From an uncultured Eubacteriales bacterium (GTDB lineage: Bacteria > Bacillota > Clostridia > Oscillospirales > UBA644): a DNA stretch of 64,000 bases. Below the pieces are notes generated by a model, which searched no databases, had not been told where the DNA came from, and worked only from the letters and a program-made list of their open reading frames with translations. A program made the position numbers and the translations under genes. This document shows positions 1 to 6,627 of this stretch, one piece after another; the first letter of the stretch is position 1; the number at the start of each line of letters is the position of its first letter. Where the stretch lies: assembly GCA_905207625.1 (NCBI GenBank), contig CAJLLT010000007.1, positions 23,872 through 87,871 on the forward strand, in the 5' to 3' direction.

Positions 1-159
1 AAGCAGCGTCATGATGCAGTCCGCCATATCCCTGAATATATCCTCAAAGGGACGGTTTGCACCTGTCTTTATGGATTTTTTCGCTTTTATAGCGCCCTGT
101 TCCGTTACTATCCCGACGGCAATATTGGTTCCGCCGAGGTCCACACCTATATAATACAT
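1..159 (-). CDS. ROK-family sugar kinase, N-terminal part (partial)
   Basis: The leftward reading frame starts with ATG at 159 and runs off the left edge, giving 53 residues that begin MYYIGVDLGGTN. The DLGGTN motif at residues 7-12 is the phosphate-binding loop of the ROK (repressor, ORF, kinase) glucokinase family, which phosphorylates glucose or a similar hexose with ATP in the cytoplasm. The gene has its own promoter just upstream, divergent from the amidase gene. The zinc and catalytic motifs lie outside the window, so glucokinase cannot be separated from fructokinase or an amino-sugar kinase. Confidence 0.8.
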   Translation of the reverse strand, partial: MYYIGVDLGGTNIAVGIVTEQGAIKAKKSIKTGANRPFEDIFRDMADCIMTLL

Positions 160-187
160 GATCTTCCTCCGAAAAACGATTTTCTTT

Positions 188-216
188 ATATTACCACAGA
201 AATGCGCAAAAGTCAA
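188..216 (-). promoter_or_regulatory. sigma-A promoter for the ROK kinase
   Basis: On the minus strand TTGACT (216-211), a 17-bp spacer and TAATAT (193-188) lie 29 bp upstream of the kinase start. Confidence 0.7.
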
Positions 217-266
217 GTTTAATGTCCTCCTTCCTCCCTGTTTTTCGGAATAATTACAAAAAAAGG

Positions 267-295
267 TTGCAAAAAGTAACAGAGTGTGGTATAAT
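267..295 (+). promoter_or_regulatory. sigma-A promoter for the amidase gene
   Basis: TTGCAA (267-272), 17-bp spacer, TATAAT (290-295). The -10 box overlaps the possible GTG start at 284, which rules that start out. Confidence 0.75.
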
Positions 296-328
296 CAGTG
301 CGTAACAATTTTCTCCGAAAGGAAAAAT

Positions 329-1372
329 ATGAATACAAAACAACGTATAAACGCGGTACGCAGACGAAGACTCCTGATTCGCAGAATAATGATAGTTGCG
401 GTGGCTCTTGCCCTTGTTTCGGGGATCATACTCCTTACAGTTGCCATTGCCGGCTCAGCAAAAAAACCGGAGCCGGCCACCGAACCGCCAACCTCCGAAG
501 CGACCGAACCGCAGACTGCTCCTTCCGAAAACACAGTTGACAGCAAATACTACTTTGACCCGGATTCCTTTTCGGAATGGGAAAAGATAGACTTACTGAA
601 GTATTCGGGACAAGTTCTCCCAAAAGTATTTCCGAATCCGGGATATATATATGATTCGTTTGCAACCGATATCGTAAAACTGGGATCAAATGACAAAAAA
701 GTAATAGTTATCGATGCCGGGCATCAGACTCAGGAGGATATAGTCAGAGCGGATGTATGGATGTCTCCGTATCTTGACCCTGCGGATGAGGACTCATGGG
801 TCAGGAAGCATTACATGAAAGTCGGAGCGACCGGCGTCAGTACGAAAAAAGCCGAAGCACAGACGACCCATGCACTGGCACTGAAGCTGAAGAAGGAACT
901 CGAATCCGCCGGATTCACGGTATACCTGTCACATCCGGACATAGATTCAATGCTGAGTGCAGCCGAACGCGCGGCGGTAGCGAACAGAAACAACGCAGAC
1001 CTGATGATTTCCCTTCACTGCAATTTCGACAGCGAATACCGTTCCACCCGGGGTGTTGAAGTCTACTACCCCGAAGTTTACGAGGGATATCCGGACAAAA
1101 CGCTTTCATATCTTTCCGAAAGAGCGGCAAAGGTTTTTCTTGATGAATATACGGCGGTAACGGGACTGAAAAAGAGAAGCGTCGGAGGATGGACCCTTAC
1201 ATCGATGTTCAATTTCTGTAAGAGCCCCATAATTCTCGTGGAACTGGGCTATACTTCCAACCCCGATGAAGACGAGGCTCTGAACAGTGAGGATTTTCAG
1301 CAGCTTATGGCAGAGGGGCTAACCCGGAGCACCTGCAAATACTTTGCCCTGCTCAAGAATTACGGCAAATAA
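329..1372 (+). CDS. Membrane-anchored N-acetylmuramoyl-L-alanine amidase (Amidase_3)
   Basis: Cuts the bond between muramic acid and L-alanine in peptidoglycan, outside the membrane. The 347-residue protein has a basic N-terminus, one membrane anchor at about residues 18-40, a Thr/Glu/Pro-rich linker at about 46-66 and then an Amidase_3 fold. The zinc ligands expected for the family are present: His in IDAGH (about 132), Glu in KKAEAQ (about 176) and His in ISLHCN (about 230). The catalytic Glu is in VELGYTSNP (about 305). The ATG at 329 is chosen because AAAGGA lies just before it, while the upstream GTG at 284 precedes the -10 box. CwlD- or AmiC-type amidases are the closest groups, but the substrate cannot be told from sequence. 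Confidence 0.9.
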   Translation: MNTKQRINAVRRRRLLIRRIMIVAVALALVSGIILLTVAIAGSAKKPEPATEPPTSEATEPQTAPSENTVDSKYYFDPDSFSEWEKIDLLKYSGQVLPKVFPNPGYIYDSFATDIVKLGSNDKKVIVIDAGHQTQEDIVRADVWMSPYLDPADEDSWVRKHYMKVGATGVSTKKAEAQTTHALALKLKKELESAGFTVYLSHPDIDSMLSAAERAAVANRNNADLMISLHCNFDSEYRSTRGVEVYYPEVYEGYPDKTLSYLSERAAKVFLDEYTAVTGLKKRSVGGWTLTSMFNFCKSPIILVELGYTSNPDEDEALNSEDFQQLMAEGLTRSTCKYFALLKNYGK

Positions 1373-1406
1373 CCTTTTCTCCGGAAATTGCATAAATTAA
1401 AAACAC

Positions 1407-1440
1407 AAAGCGTACCAGTTGCAACCGGTACGCTTTTAAT
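1407..1440. terminator. Bidirectional terminator between convergent genes
   Basis: AAAGCGTACC and GGTACGCTTT form a stem with a short loop. T-runs follow on both strands, serving the amidase gene and the convergent DUF624 gene. Confidence 0.75.
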
Positions 1441-1479
1441 ATCAAACAAATCTACAAAGAGGACTCTGACACCTTATAC

Positions 1480-2217
1480 TCAGGGCTGATCCCTGAAAAC
1501 CTGATCCTCCTGCTGTGGCTGCCCTGGCTGAGAGTCAGAGGCAACGTAACGCACGAGTATCGGATAGACAAGAAAATTATTGAACAGACTGCACAACGTA
1601 AAGGAAAAGAACAGTATAAAAGGCATACTCAGAGGGAACAGCAAAAGACAAGCGGCAGTGATGACGCCGTTGAAAAGAATCATCAGAAGGTTCTGCCCGA
1701 GTTTGTAAATGCCGAGGATCAGACTGTTTTTAAGTATGTTCTTCAGCGGAAGGTCAAAGGAGACCAGCATGGGAAAAACATAAAAATTAGTGCAGACCAG
1801 AATATAAGCCACCAGAAATACGCACACAAGAGCTATTGTTCTCACGATTCCCGACACCGCAAGCTGAGACGAGGACCAGAAGAAGTAGGAATACACCGTA
1901 AGAAAAGCGACTACGGCGTCAATGAGCATGACTGCAAGACCCTTCAGGAAATTCTCTTTCCCCTTTTCCACGAAATCCGAAAAGAAGTAAGCGTGTTTTG
2001 ACTGGGAAAAGTTCCTCATGACATAAGTCATACCGGCAGTGGCGCCGCCTATGGTAACTATCGGCAGACAGGCAAAAACATACAACGCATTCAACGCTAT
2101 TATCTGCCAGAACCGATGACCTATGACTTTAAAAAAACGGATGAACCCTACCGGCTGTTTTTCGTCCTTCCGGACACCGGGGCCCTCCGCTTCGTAATTC
2201 GGTCTGAATAAACTCAT
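1480..2217 (-). CDS. DUF624 (YesL-like) membrane protein
   Basis: A 245-residue integral membrane protein with about five or six hydrophobic segments after a hydrophilic N-terminus of about 38 residues. The pattern FWQIIALNALYVFACLPIV followed by GGATAGMTYVMRNF is typical of the DUF624/YesL family, often found beside carbohydrate uptake genes in Firmicutes. No biochemical function is established. Here it has its own promoter and its neighbours are not sugar transporters, so the context adds nothing. Confidence 0.8.
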   Translation of the reverse strand: MSLFRPNYEAEGPGVRKDEKQPVGFIRFFKVIGHRFWQIIALNALYVFACLPIVTIGGATAGMTYVMRNFSQSKHAYFFSDFVEKGKENFLKGLAVMLIDAVVAFLTVYSYFFWSSSQLAVSGIVRTIALVCVFLVAYILVCTNFYVFPMLVSFDLPLKNILKNSLILGIYKLGQNLLMILFNGVITAACLLLFPLSMPFILFFSFTLCSLFNNFLVYPILVRYVASDSQPGQPQQEDQVFRDQP

Positions 2218-2248
2218 TTCTGATTTCCCTTACATTTTTTATGTATTG

Positions 2249-2277
2249 ATTATATCAGAAAAAAGCGGCTTTGTCAA
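2249..2277 (-). promoter_or_regulatory. Consensus promoter for the DUF624 gene
   Basis: Minus strand TTGACA (2277-2272), 17 bp, TATAAT (2254-2249). The -35 box and spacer lie inside the last codons of the upstream gene. Confidence 0.8.
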
Positions 2278-2821
2278 GGAACATTTCAACAGTTTTATTA
2301 CATAACCATGGCATTAAATACGCATTGTACAATGCAGCAAAAAAGTTGACAAGAACGCCGGCGGCACACTGTACGGAGAAACTCCGCAGCCTGTCTGCGC
2401 CGACATTACGGCACCCGTTGATGATATCGAAAGAGAGTTCCGAGCCGTATCGGCATAAAACCGAAAGAGAGATAATACGGACCAATGCCGAAAAAGCAAA
2501 GGCGACAACCACTGATCCCGATACCGAATCCGATGCAATGAGATATCCGAGGGCGACGCCCATGAAATAAGACCTGGCCGCAAGGATCGGATATACAAAA
2601 AGAAAACCTAAAATGAAGCCCCCGAGAAGACATATCAGAACCGCAGACCCAAGATCGGCAAAGAGATTCTTTGCCAGATATTGTCCCGGGTACAGTGAAA
2701 CAAGATCAATTTGTGAACCCGGAAGATCCTGTTTTATCCCGAAAGCTCCCCCGATACAGAAACAAACAAGCCCAAGGAGTGCAGAAAATGCAAGTTTGGC
2801 TCTTTCATCCTTCAGCAACAA
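2255..2821 (-). CDS. Polytopic membrane protein, SpoIIM-like (tentative)
   Basis: About 188 residues with an N-terminal hydrophobic segment, a periplasm-sized loop and four more hydrophobic stretches. The segment LGGFILGFLFVYPILAARSYFMGVALGYLIASD recalls the core of stage II sporulation protein M, part of the engulfment complex, and the length is right for that family (about 200). The match is by eye, so it is tentative. The start is uncertain: GTG 2830, ATG 2827 and TTG 2821 are all in frame. TTG 2821 is best spaced from the GGGGTGAT ribosome site, which itself lies in a hairpin. Confidence 0.55.
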   Translation of the reverse strand: MLLKDERAKLAFSALLGLVCFCIGGAFGIKQDLPGSQIDLVSLYPGQYLAKNLFADLGSAVLICLLGGFILGFLFVYPILAARSYFMGVALGYLIASDSVSGSVVVAFAFSALVRIISLSVLCRYGSELSFDIINGCRNVGADRLRSFSVQCAAGVLVNFFAALYNAYLMPWLCNKTVEMFLDKAAFF

Positions 2822-2826
2822 AATCA

Positions 2827-2853
2827 TCACCCCATAGCATGAGTATGGGGTGA
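2827..2853 (-). promoter_or_regulatory. Hairpin that covers the ribosome site of the SpoIIM-like gene
   Basis: TCACCCCATA and TATGGGGTGA form a 10-bp perfect stem with a 7-nt loop. In the minus-strand mRNA the 3' arm contains the GGGGTGAT ribosome site and the first possible start codons. No T-run follows, so it is a poor terminator. Confidence 0.55.
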
Positions 2854-2858
2854 CTGAA

Positions 2859-3116
2859 TTATTTATTCCCGCTGCCGTCCCTCGGACGGATCCGGATCAG
2901 AGCAAGATAAGTAAGTATTCCGATCGCAAAGGACTGCACTCCGGACTGTATCAGTCCGTCACAAAGCTGCGTTCTTTCTATGGGTGCAATATTTCCTCCG
3001 AGTCTGATCAGAAAGATCACCGCGACTAACTGAAGAATTGAGAATATCGCCGAAAAAATCAAAAATTTTTCCGGAAATGTTTCCCTGCTTATTATTGCGG
3101 TCAGTTTTTGTTTCAT
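2859..3116 (-). CDS. Small membrane protein of unknown function
   Basis: 85 residues with two hydrophobic segments (about 17-38 and 61-75) and basic ends. The start ATG at 3116 has AAGGAG seven bases upstream, so it is probably translated. It precedes the SpoIIM-like gene by about 30 bp and may be co-transcribed with it. I do not recognise a family. Confidence 0.55.
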   Translation of the reverse strand: MKQKLTAIISRETFPEKFLIFSAIFSILQLVAVIFLIRLGGNIAPIERTQLCDGLIQSGVQSFAIGILTYLALIRIRPRDGSGNK

Positions 3117-3288
3117 GCTGATGCTCCTTATCGTAATATTTACTGATTTTCAGAAACCGTCCTTAAGGATACGGGAAATAGGATCACGCTTCCTTCAAGA
3201 GCATTTTATCACAGTTAATAAGGGATTTCAACCATCGGAATTTTCCACTCACGGCAAGCATATCCATTTTTATAAAGGAGTGGTACTT

Positions 3289-4563
3289 TTGGCTGTATTC
3301 AACTTTTTCGCAGAGACATTACCGACGCTGATGCTCATTGCCGCCGGAGTCATTTTTACTGTCCGTCTGAAGTTCTTTCAATTCCGACCGGTCAGGTTGA
3401 CGTTTGCGGCAATAAAATCCTCCGTCAAAGAAGGAAACCGTAATATTTTTTCTTACTTTTCCACCTCTCTGGCGGGGGCTGTCGGAACCGGGAACATTAT
3501 AGGTGTGGCGACGGCGATCACAATAGGAGGTCCCGGAGCAATATTCTGGATGTGGTGTGCCGGTCTGCTGGGAATGGCTACAAAATATGCCGAGGTCTTT
3601 CTTGCGGGAAAAAACAGTTTATTTTGCAAAAACGGAAACTTCAGTCCCATGTCTTATATCCGGAAAGCTTTCGGAAACGGGTTATTCCCTGAAATTTTTG
3701 CTTTTTTCGGTCTTGCGTCGGCATTTACCATGGGAAATATGCTGCAAAGCAATACCGCAAGTCTTTGTCTTTCCGATACTTTACCCCGGTTGCATCCGGG
3801 GATTTTCGGAGCGGTCATCGGGATCGTGGTTTTATGTGTAACCGTGGGAGGATTGAAAAGAATAACTTCTGTTTTTGAAAAGAGCATTCCGTTTATGACA
3901 GTGATATTCATTCTCCTTGGACTGTTTTGCTGTATAAAAAATGCCCGGGTGATCCCCGGGGTATTCCGTATCATATTCCGCTCGGCATTCAACCCCGGCG
4001 CCGCAGCGGGAGGTATAGCCGGTGTAACTTTCATGACCTGTCTGCGGACAGGTGCAGTAAAAGGGCTGATGTCAAATGAAGCAGGTATGGGCAGTGCCGG
4101 TTTTGCTTATGCCAATGCGAACGGGGCAAGCCCGGGACTTCAGGGACTGTGGGGAGCTCTGGATGTATTCACCGACACTATCGTTCTGTCCACGGTAACG
4201 GCCCTGATAATAATGACCTGTCCCCTGTTTCCCGCGGCGGTGCCTTCGGTTCTTGATGCGTCAACATACAGTTTTGGCCCGGCCGCCGCTGTAGCCGTAA
4301 CCGTGTGTGTTTTCTTTTTTGCAGTGGCATCGGTAATAACATGGTCCTATTACGGAGAATCATGTTTTTCTTTCCTGACAAACGGCGAGTTCATTCTGGT
4401 ATACCGGATAGTTTTTGCCGCATTTGCGGTACTGGGATCGATATCGTCACCGATGTCGGTCTGGAACATTGCGGAAGCGGCAAATGCAGGAATGCTGTAT
4501 ACAAACCTTCCGGCACTGTTTGCGCTGAGAAAAGACGTGCACTTATATCGGGAAGACCGCTGA
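3289..4563 (+). CDS. Alanine/glycine:cation symporter (AGCS, AlsT-like)
   Basis: A 424-residue sodium- or proton-coupled importer of alanine or glycine, with about 10-11 membrane segments. Family marks include SLAGAVGTGNIIGVATAI (about 63-80), GGPGAIFWMW just after, and MSNEAGMGSAGFAYA in the second half. The start is read as TTG 3289, which has AAAGGAG eight bases before it and gives the normal family N-terminus. The longer frame opening at 3115 would overlap the divergent 85-residue gene. It is transcribed alone and converges with the small cysteine-rich gene. Confidence 0.88.
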   Translation: MAVFNFFAETLPTLMLIAAGVIFTVRLKFFQFRPVRLTFAAIKSSVKEGNRNIFSYFSTSLAGAVGTGNIIGVATAITIGGPGAIFWMWCAGLLGMATKYAEVFLAGKNSLFCKNGNFSPMSYIRKAFGNGLFPEIFAFFGLASAFTMGNMLQSNTASLCLSDTLPRLHPGIFGAVIGIVVLCVTVGGLKRITSVFEKSIPFMTVIFILLGLFCCIKNARVIPGVFRIIFRSAFNPGAAAGGIAGVTFMTCLRTGAVKGLMSNEAGMGSAGFAYANANGASPGLQGLWGALDVFTDTIVLSTVTALIIMTCPLFPAAVPSVLDASTYSFGPAAAVAVTVCVFFFAVASVITWSYYGESCFSFLTNGEFILVYRIVFAAFAVLGSISSPMSVWNIAEAANAGMLYTNLPALFALRKDVHLYREDR

Positions 4564-4576
4564 CCGCGGTTGAAAT

Positions 4577-4759
4577 TCAGCCATCTTTTGTACCTTTTCC
4601 GTTGATTTTCTTCGGTTTTCTTTCACAGGCAACGGGAAATCCGTTTTTGAAATCAAGATGAAAGGCCCTGCAACTGATACAGTCTCCCTTTCGAGGGCAG
4701 AAGCTTCGTGAGCAGGGGCAATCGGACTCAGGCTTCCGAACAGTTTTTATCGTTTTCAT
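4577..4759 (-). CDS. Small cysteine-rich protein, DUF6485-like
   Basis: 60 residues with six cysteines, five of them in the run CPCSRSFCPRKGDCISC followed by RAFH. The spacing C-x-C-x4-C-x5-C-x2-C-x3-H resembles the short DUF6485 proteins common in Clostridia and suggests a bound metal or Fe-S cluster. GGAGG lies six bases before the ATG at 4759, so it is likely a real gene. Its function is unknown. Confidence 0.6.
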   Translation of the reverse strand: MKTIKTVRKPESDCPCSRSFCPRKGDCISCRAFHLDFKNGFPVACERKPKKINGKGTKDG

Positions 4760-4818
4760 TCTCTACCTCCGCAGGACAACTTCAATACAGTATTTGTCCG
4801 GAGATGAGTATCTTATAC

Positions 4819-4842
4819 AAAAAAAGCCCCGCAAAAGCGGGG
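4819..4842 (-). terminator. Rho-independent terminator after divIC
   Basis: CCCCGC and GCGGGG pair across an AAAA loop; seven T residues follow on the minus strand. Confidence 0.85.
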
Positions 4843-4890
4843 TTAAATTCATGTCAAGCGCATCAGAGATGTCTGCCATACCCGGATGCT

Positions 4891-5169
4891 TTATTTACCG
4901 GGGATATTGACGTAGATCTTTTCGTCGTATTCTCCATACCCAAGGTCATCCTCGGCAACGGTACGGTAAAAATCCTCAGCATTTTCATCGGAAAGGATAG
5001 AACGGTACTCCTCGTTTCTGACCTTCTGGTCATTTATCCGGTCCACGATTCCTGAAATCTGCTTTTCAGTGTCTGCAATACTGGCACGCATGATAAAAAA
5101 GGTGGCAGAGCAGATAACAGCGACTACACAGAGAACACATTTAAGCAATAAACCGAACGTTTTTTTCAA
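4891..5169 (-). CDS. divIC: Septum formation initiator DivIC/FtsB
   Basis: A 92-residue bitopic division protein: short basic N-terminus, membrane segment at about 7-27, an extracytoplasmic coiled coil (about 28-65) and the typical tail EDDLGYGEYDEKIYVNIPGK. DivIC joins FtsL and DivIB in the division complex. The start is TTG with GGAGGG upstream. It is the last gene of the conserved yab-divIC cluster, but it also has its own promoter. Confidence 0.88.
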   Translation of the reverse strand: MKKTFGLLLKCVLCVVAVICSATFFIMRASIADTEKQISGIVDRINDQKVRNEEYRSILSDENAEDFYRTVAEDDLGYGEYDEKIYVNIPGK

Positions 5170-5202
5170 CTCTAACGTGCCCTCCAGTCGATTATTTTCT
5201 AT

Positions 5203-5231
5203 ATTATACCACGTTTTTCTATCTTTTGCAA
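5203..5231 (-). promoter_or_regulatory. Promoter for divIC
   Basis: Minus strand TTGCAA (5231-5226), 17 bp, TATAAT (5208-5203), between yabQ and divIC. It would let divIC be expressed outside sporulation. Confidence 0.75.
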
Positions 5232-5245
5232 GTTATTTCGACAAA

Positions 5246-5572
5246 TTATTGCAACTTTTTTTCAACATTTTTACGCCTGCGTCTGAACAAAGTCCTGAAA
5301 ACGCCGGATAACCACAGTAAAAGTAAAAACCCAAGAAGCGTACCGATAACAAGATACAAACGGACCTGCCCCGCAGAGACTATAAAGGAGAAAACGAGAA
5401 AAAGCAAAGCGCAAACAAGACAAAACAAAATGTCAGTTATCCAGCAGACGGCGATACCGTTACGGAAAAGTTTCCTTATCAGTGCGAAGACCGAATACAG
5501 AATGAACTGTACCGCACCAAGAGCCAGTGCCAGAGAAAATGTCAGAAGCTGATTCAAAGGGTCTATACGCAT
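5246..5572 (-). CDS. yabQ: Spore cortex biosynthesis protein YabQ
   Basis: 108 residues with four hydrophobic segments and a strongly basic C-terminus (FRRRRKNVEKK). YabQ is a membrane protein of the outer forespore membrane needed for cortex formation in Bacillus. The start ATG at 5572 lies four bases after the yabP stop; a longer upstream frame would overlap yabP. The call rests on topology, size and its place between yabP and divIC. Confidence 0.85.
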   Translation of the reverse strand: MRIDPLNQLLTFSLALALGAVQFILYSVFALIRKLFRNGIAVCWITDILFCLVCALLFLVFSFIVSAGQVRLYLVIGTLLGFLLLLWLSGVFRTLFRRRRKNVEKKLQ

Positions 5573-5576
5573 AGCT

Positions 5577-5879
5577 TCACCGGAAAAGTTTTTTAATGGT
5601 GCTTTCGTTTCTGCCCGCAGTGTTTGAGCAGCCGTTGTATTCCAGGGAGTTAATCTGCCCCTCAACCGTGAGATCACCGTCACCCTGTCCCACCTGCAAC
5701 CGGCTGATTTTCAGCCCGCTGCCCTTAACGGTAAGTTTTCCCATAACGGTGTACAGCAGAACGCTTTTCTCATCAAAACAAACCACATCGTTTACCCCGG
5801 TCAGAGTAAGGATCTTCCTTGACTGCATGGTCAGAGTGTGATTCTCCGCCATTACTTCCTCATTGTTGTTCACAGACAT
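5577..5879 (-). CDS. yabP: Sporulation protein YabP
   Basis: 100 residues of a single beta-rich domain. The stretch NHTLTMQSRKILTLTGVNDV and the later GDGDLTVEGQINSLEY are characteristic of YabP/YqfC. In Bacillus it is mother-cell expressed and is needed for cortex assembly. ATG 5879 has GGGGG six bases upstream, but that ribosome site lies in the 3' arm of a hairpin. Confidence 0.9.
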   Translation of the reverse strand: MSVNNNEEVMAENHTLTMQSRKILTLTGVNDVVCFDEKSVLLYTVMGKLTVKGSGLKISRLQVGQGDGDLTVEGQINSLEYNGCSNTAGRNESTIKKLFR

Positions 5880-5884
5880 AGTCA

Positions 5885-5929
5885 GCCCCCATACAGCACA
5901 TTTGTTAACAATATATGCTGCACGGGGGC
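5885..5929 (-). promoter_or_regulatory. Hairpin over the yabP ribosome site
   Basis: Outer arms GCCCCC (5885-5890) and GGGGGC (5924-5929), inner arms CAGCACAT (5894-5901) and ATATGCTG (5913-5920, one mismatch). In the leftward mRNA the 3' arm is the yabP ribosome site. No T-run follows. Confidence 0.55.
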
Positions 5930-5951
5930 ATGAATATTACAAAGACAAAAT

Positions 5952-6194
5952 TTATTCAATTACACGGTACATGGAAGAAGCGTCCGACTTCGTTGCATAT
6001 TCGGAGACTTCCAGGACCTCGAATCTGACTGTCTTTCCGCCGAGGGTCAGTCCGATAATATCCCCGGGCTTGACTTCATACGACGGCTTTACAGTTTTTC
6101 CGTTTACCGAAACCCTTGAACCGGAGCATGCTTCGTTGGCAACGGTACGTCTCTTTATTATCCTTGAAACTTTAAGATATTTATCCAGTCTCAT
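5952..6194 (-). CDS. rqcP: S4-domain RNA-binding protein RqcP (YabO/Hsp15 family)
   Basis: 80 residues, almost entirely an S4 domain: MRLDKYLKVSRIIKRRTVANEAC, then VNGKTVKPSYEVKPGD. RqcP binds the 50S subunit with RqcH and the P-site tRNA and supports alanine tailing in ribosome-associated quality control. The position between HU and yabP agrees with the Bacillus yabO locus. Confidence 0.9.
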   Translation of the reverse strand: MRLDKYLKVSRIIKRRTVANEACSGSRVSVNGKTVKPSYEVKPGDIIGLTLGGKTVRFEVLEVSEYATKSDASSMYRVIE

Positions 6195-6280
6195 AACTCA
6201 CCTGACAGTTCTGACGATCAAAAAAAGATTAAAGGCAATAAAACATTCCGTCTTATTGCCTTTACGACCTTAAAAAAGTC

Positions 6281-6553
6281 TTATTTTACTTTCTCACGAA
6301 GGACCTTACCTGCTTTGAAAACAGGAACATTGGTAGCCGGAATGGTGATCTCCTTCTTGGTCTGGGGATTTCTACCTACTCTGGCAACTCTCTTGCGGAC
6401 TTCGAAGCAGCCGAAGCCTACCAGCTGCACCTTTTCGCCCTTGGTAAGAGCGTCTGCGATATTGTCCAGAAAAGCGTCAACGATCTCAGTCGTCTGCTTC
6501 TTGGAAAGTCCGCAGTTAGCGGCAACATTGGCAATAAGTACATTCTTGTTCAT
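6281..6553 (-). CDS. hup: Histone-like DNA-binding protein HU
   Basis: 90 residues, the usual HU length. It has the helical start MNKNVLIANVAANCGLSKKQ, the VQLVGFGCFEVRKRVARVGRNP signature and the IPATNVPVFKAGKVLREKVK end, which form the DNA-bending arms and body. HU coats and bends chromosomal DNA as a dimer. GGAGG lies nine bases before ATG and the gene has its own promoter, fitting high expression. In related clusters this place is often next to mazG; no mazG is seen here. Confidence 0.95.
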   Translation of the reverse strand: MNKNVLIANVAANCGLSKKQTTEIVDAFLDNIADALTKGEKVQLVGFGCFEVRKRVARVGRNPQTKKEITIPATNVPVFKAGKVLREKVK

Positions 6554-6598
6554 TTTTTCTTTCCTCCAAAAAGATAAAATTATTTTCTGTACTGCATA

Positions 6599-6627
6599 AT
6601 TTTACACTATTTTTTGTCATTTTTCAA
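6599..6627 (-). promoter_or_regulatory. Promoter for HU
   Basis: Minus strand TTGAAA (6627-6622), 17 bp, TAAAAT (6604-6599), overlapping the stop region of the upstream flippase gene. Confidence 0.7.

Noticed and set aside
284..328. Upstream GTG start for the amidase gene
   Set aside because: It overlaps the -10 box of the promoter and has no ribosome site; ATG 329 has AAAGGA.
3115..3288. N-terminal extension of the alanine symporter
   Set aside because: It overlaps the divergent 85-residue gene and adds hydrophilic sequence not found in the family; TTG 3289 has AAAGGAG.
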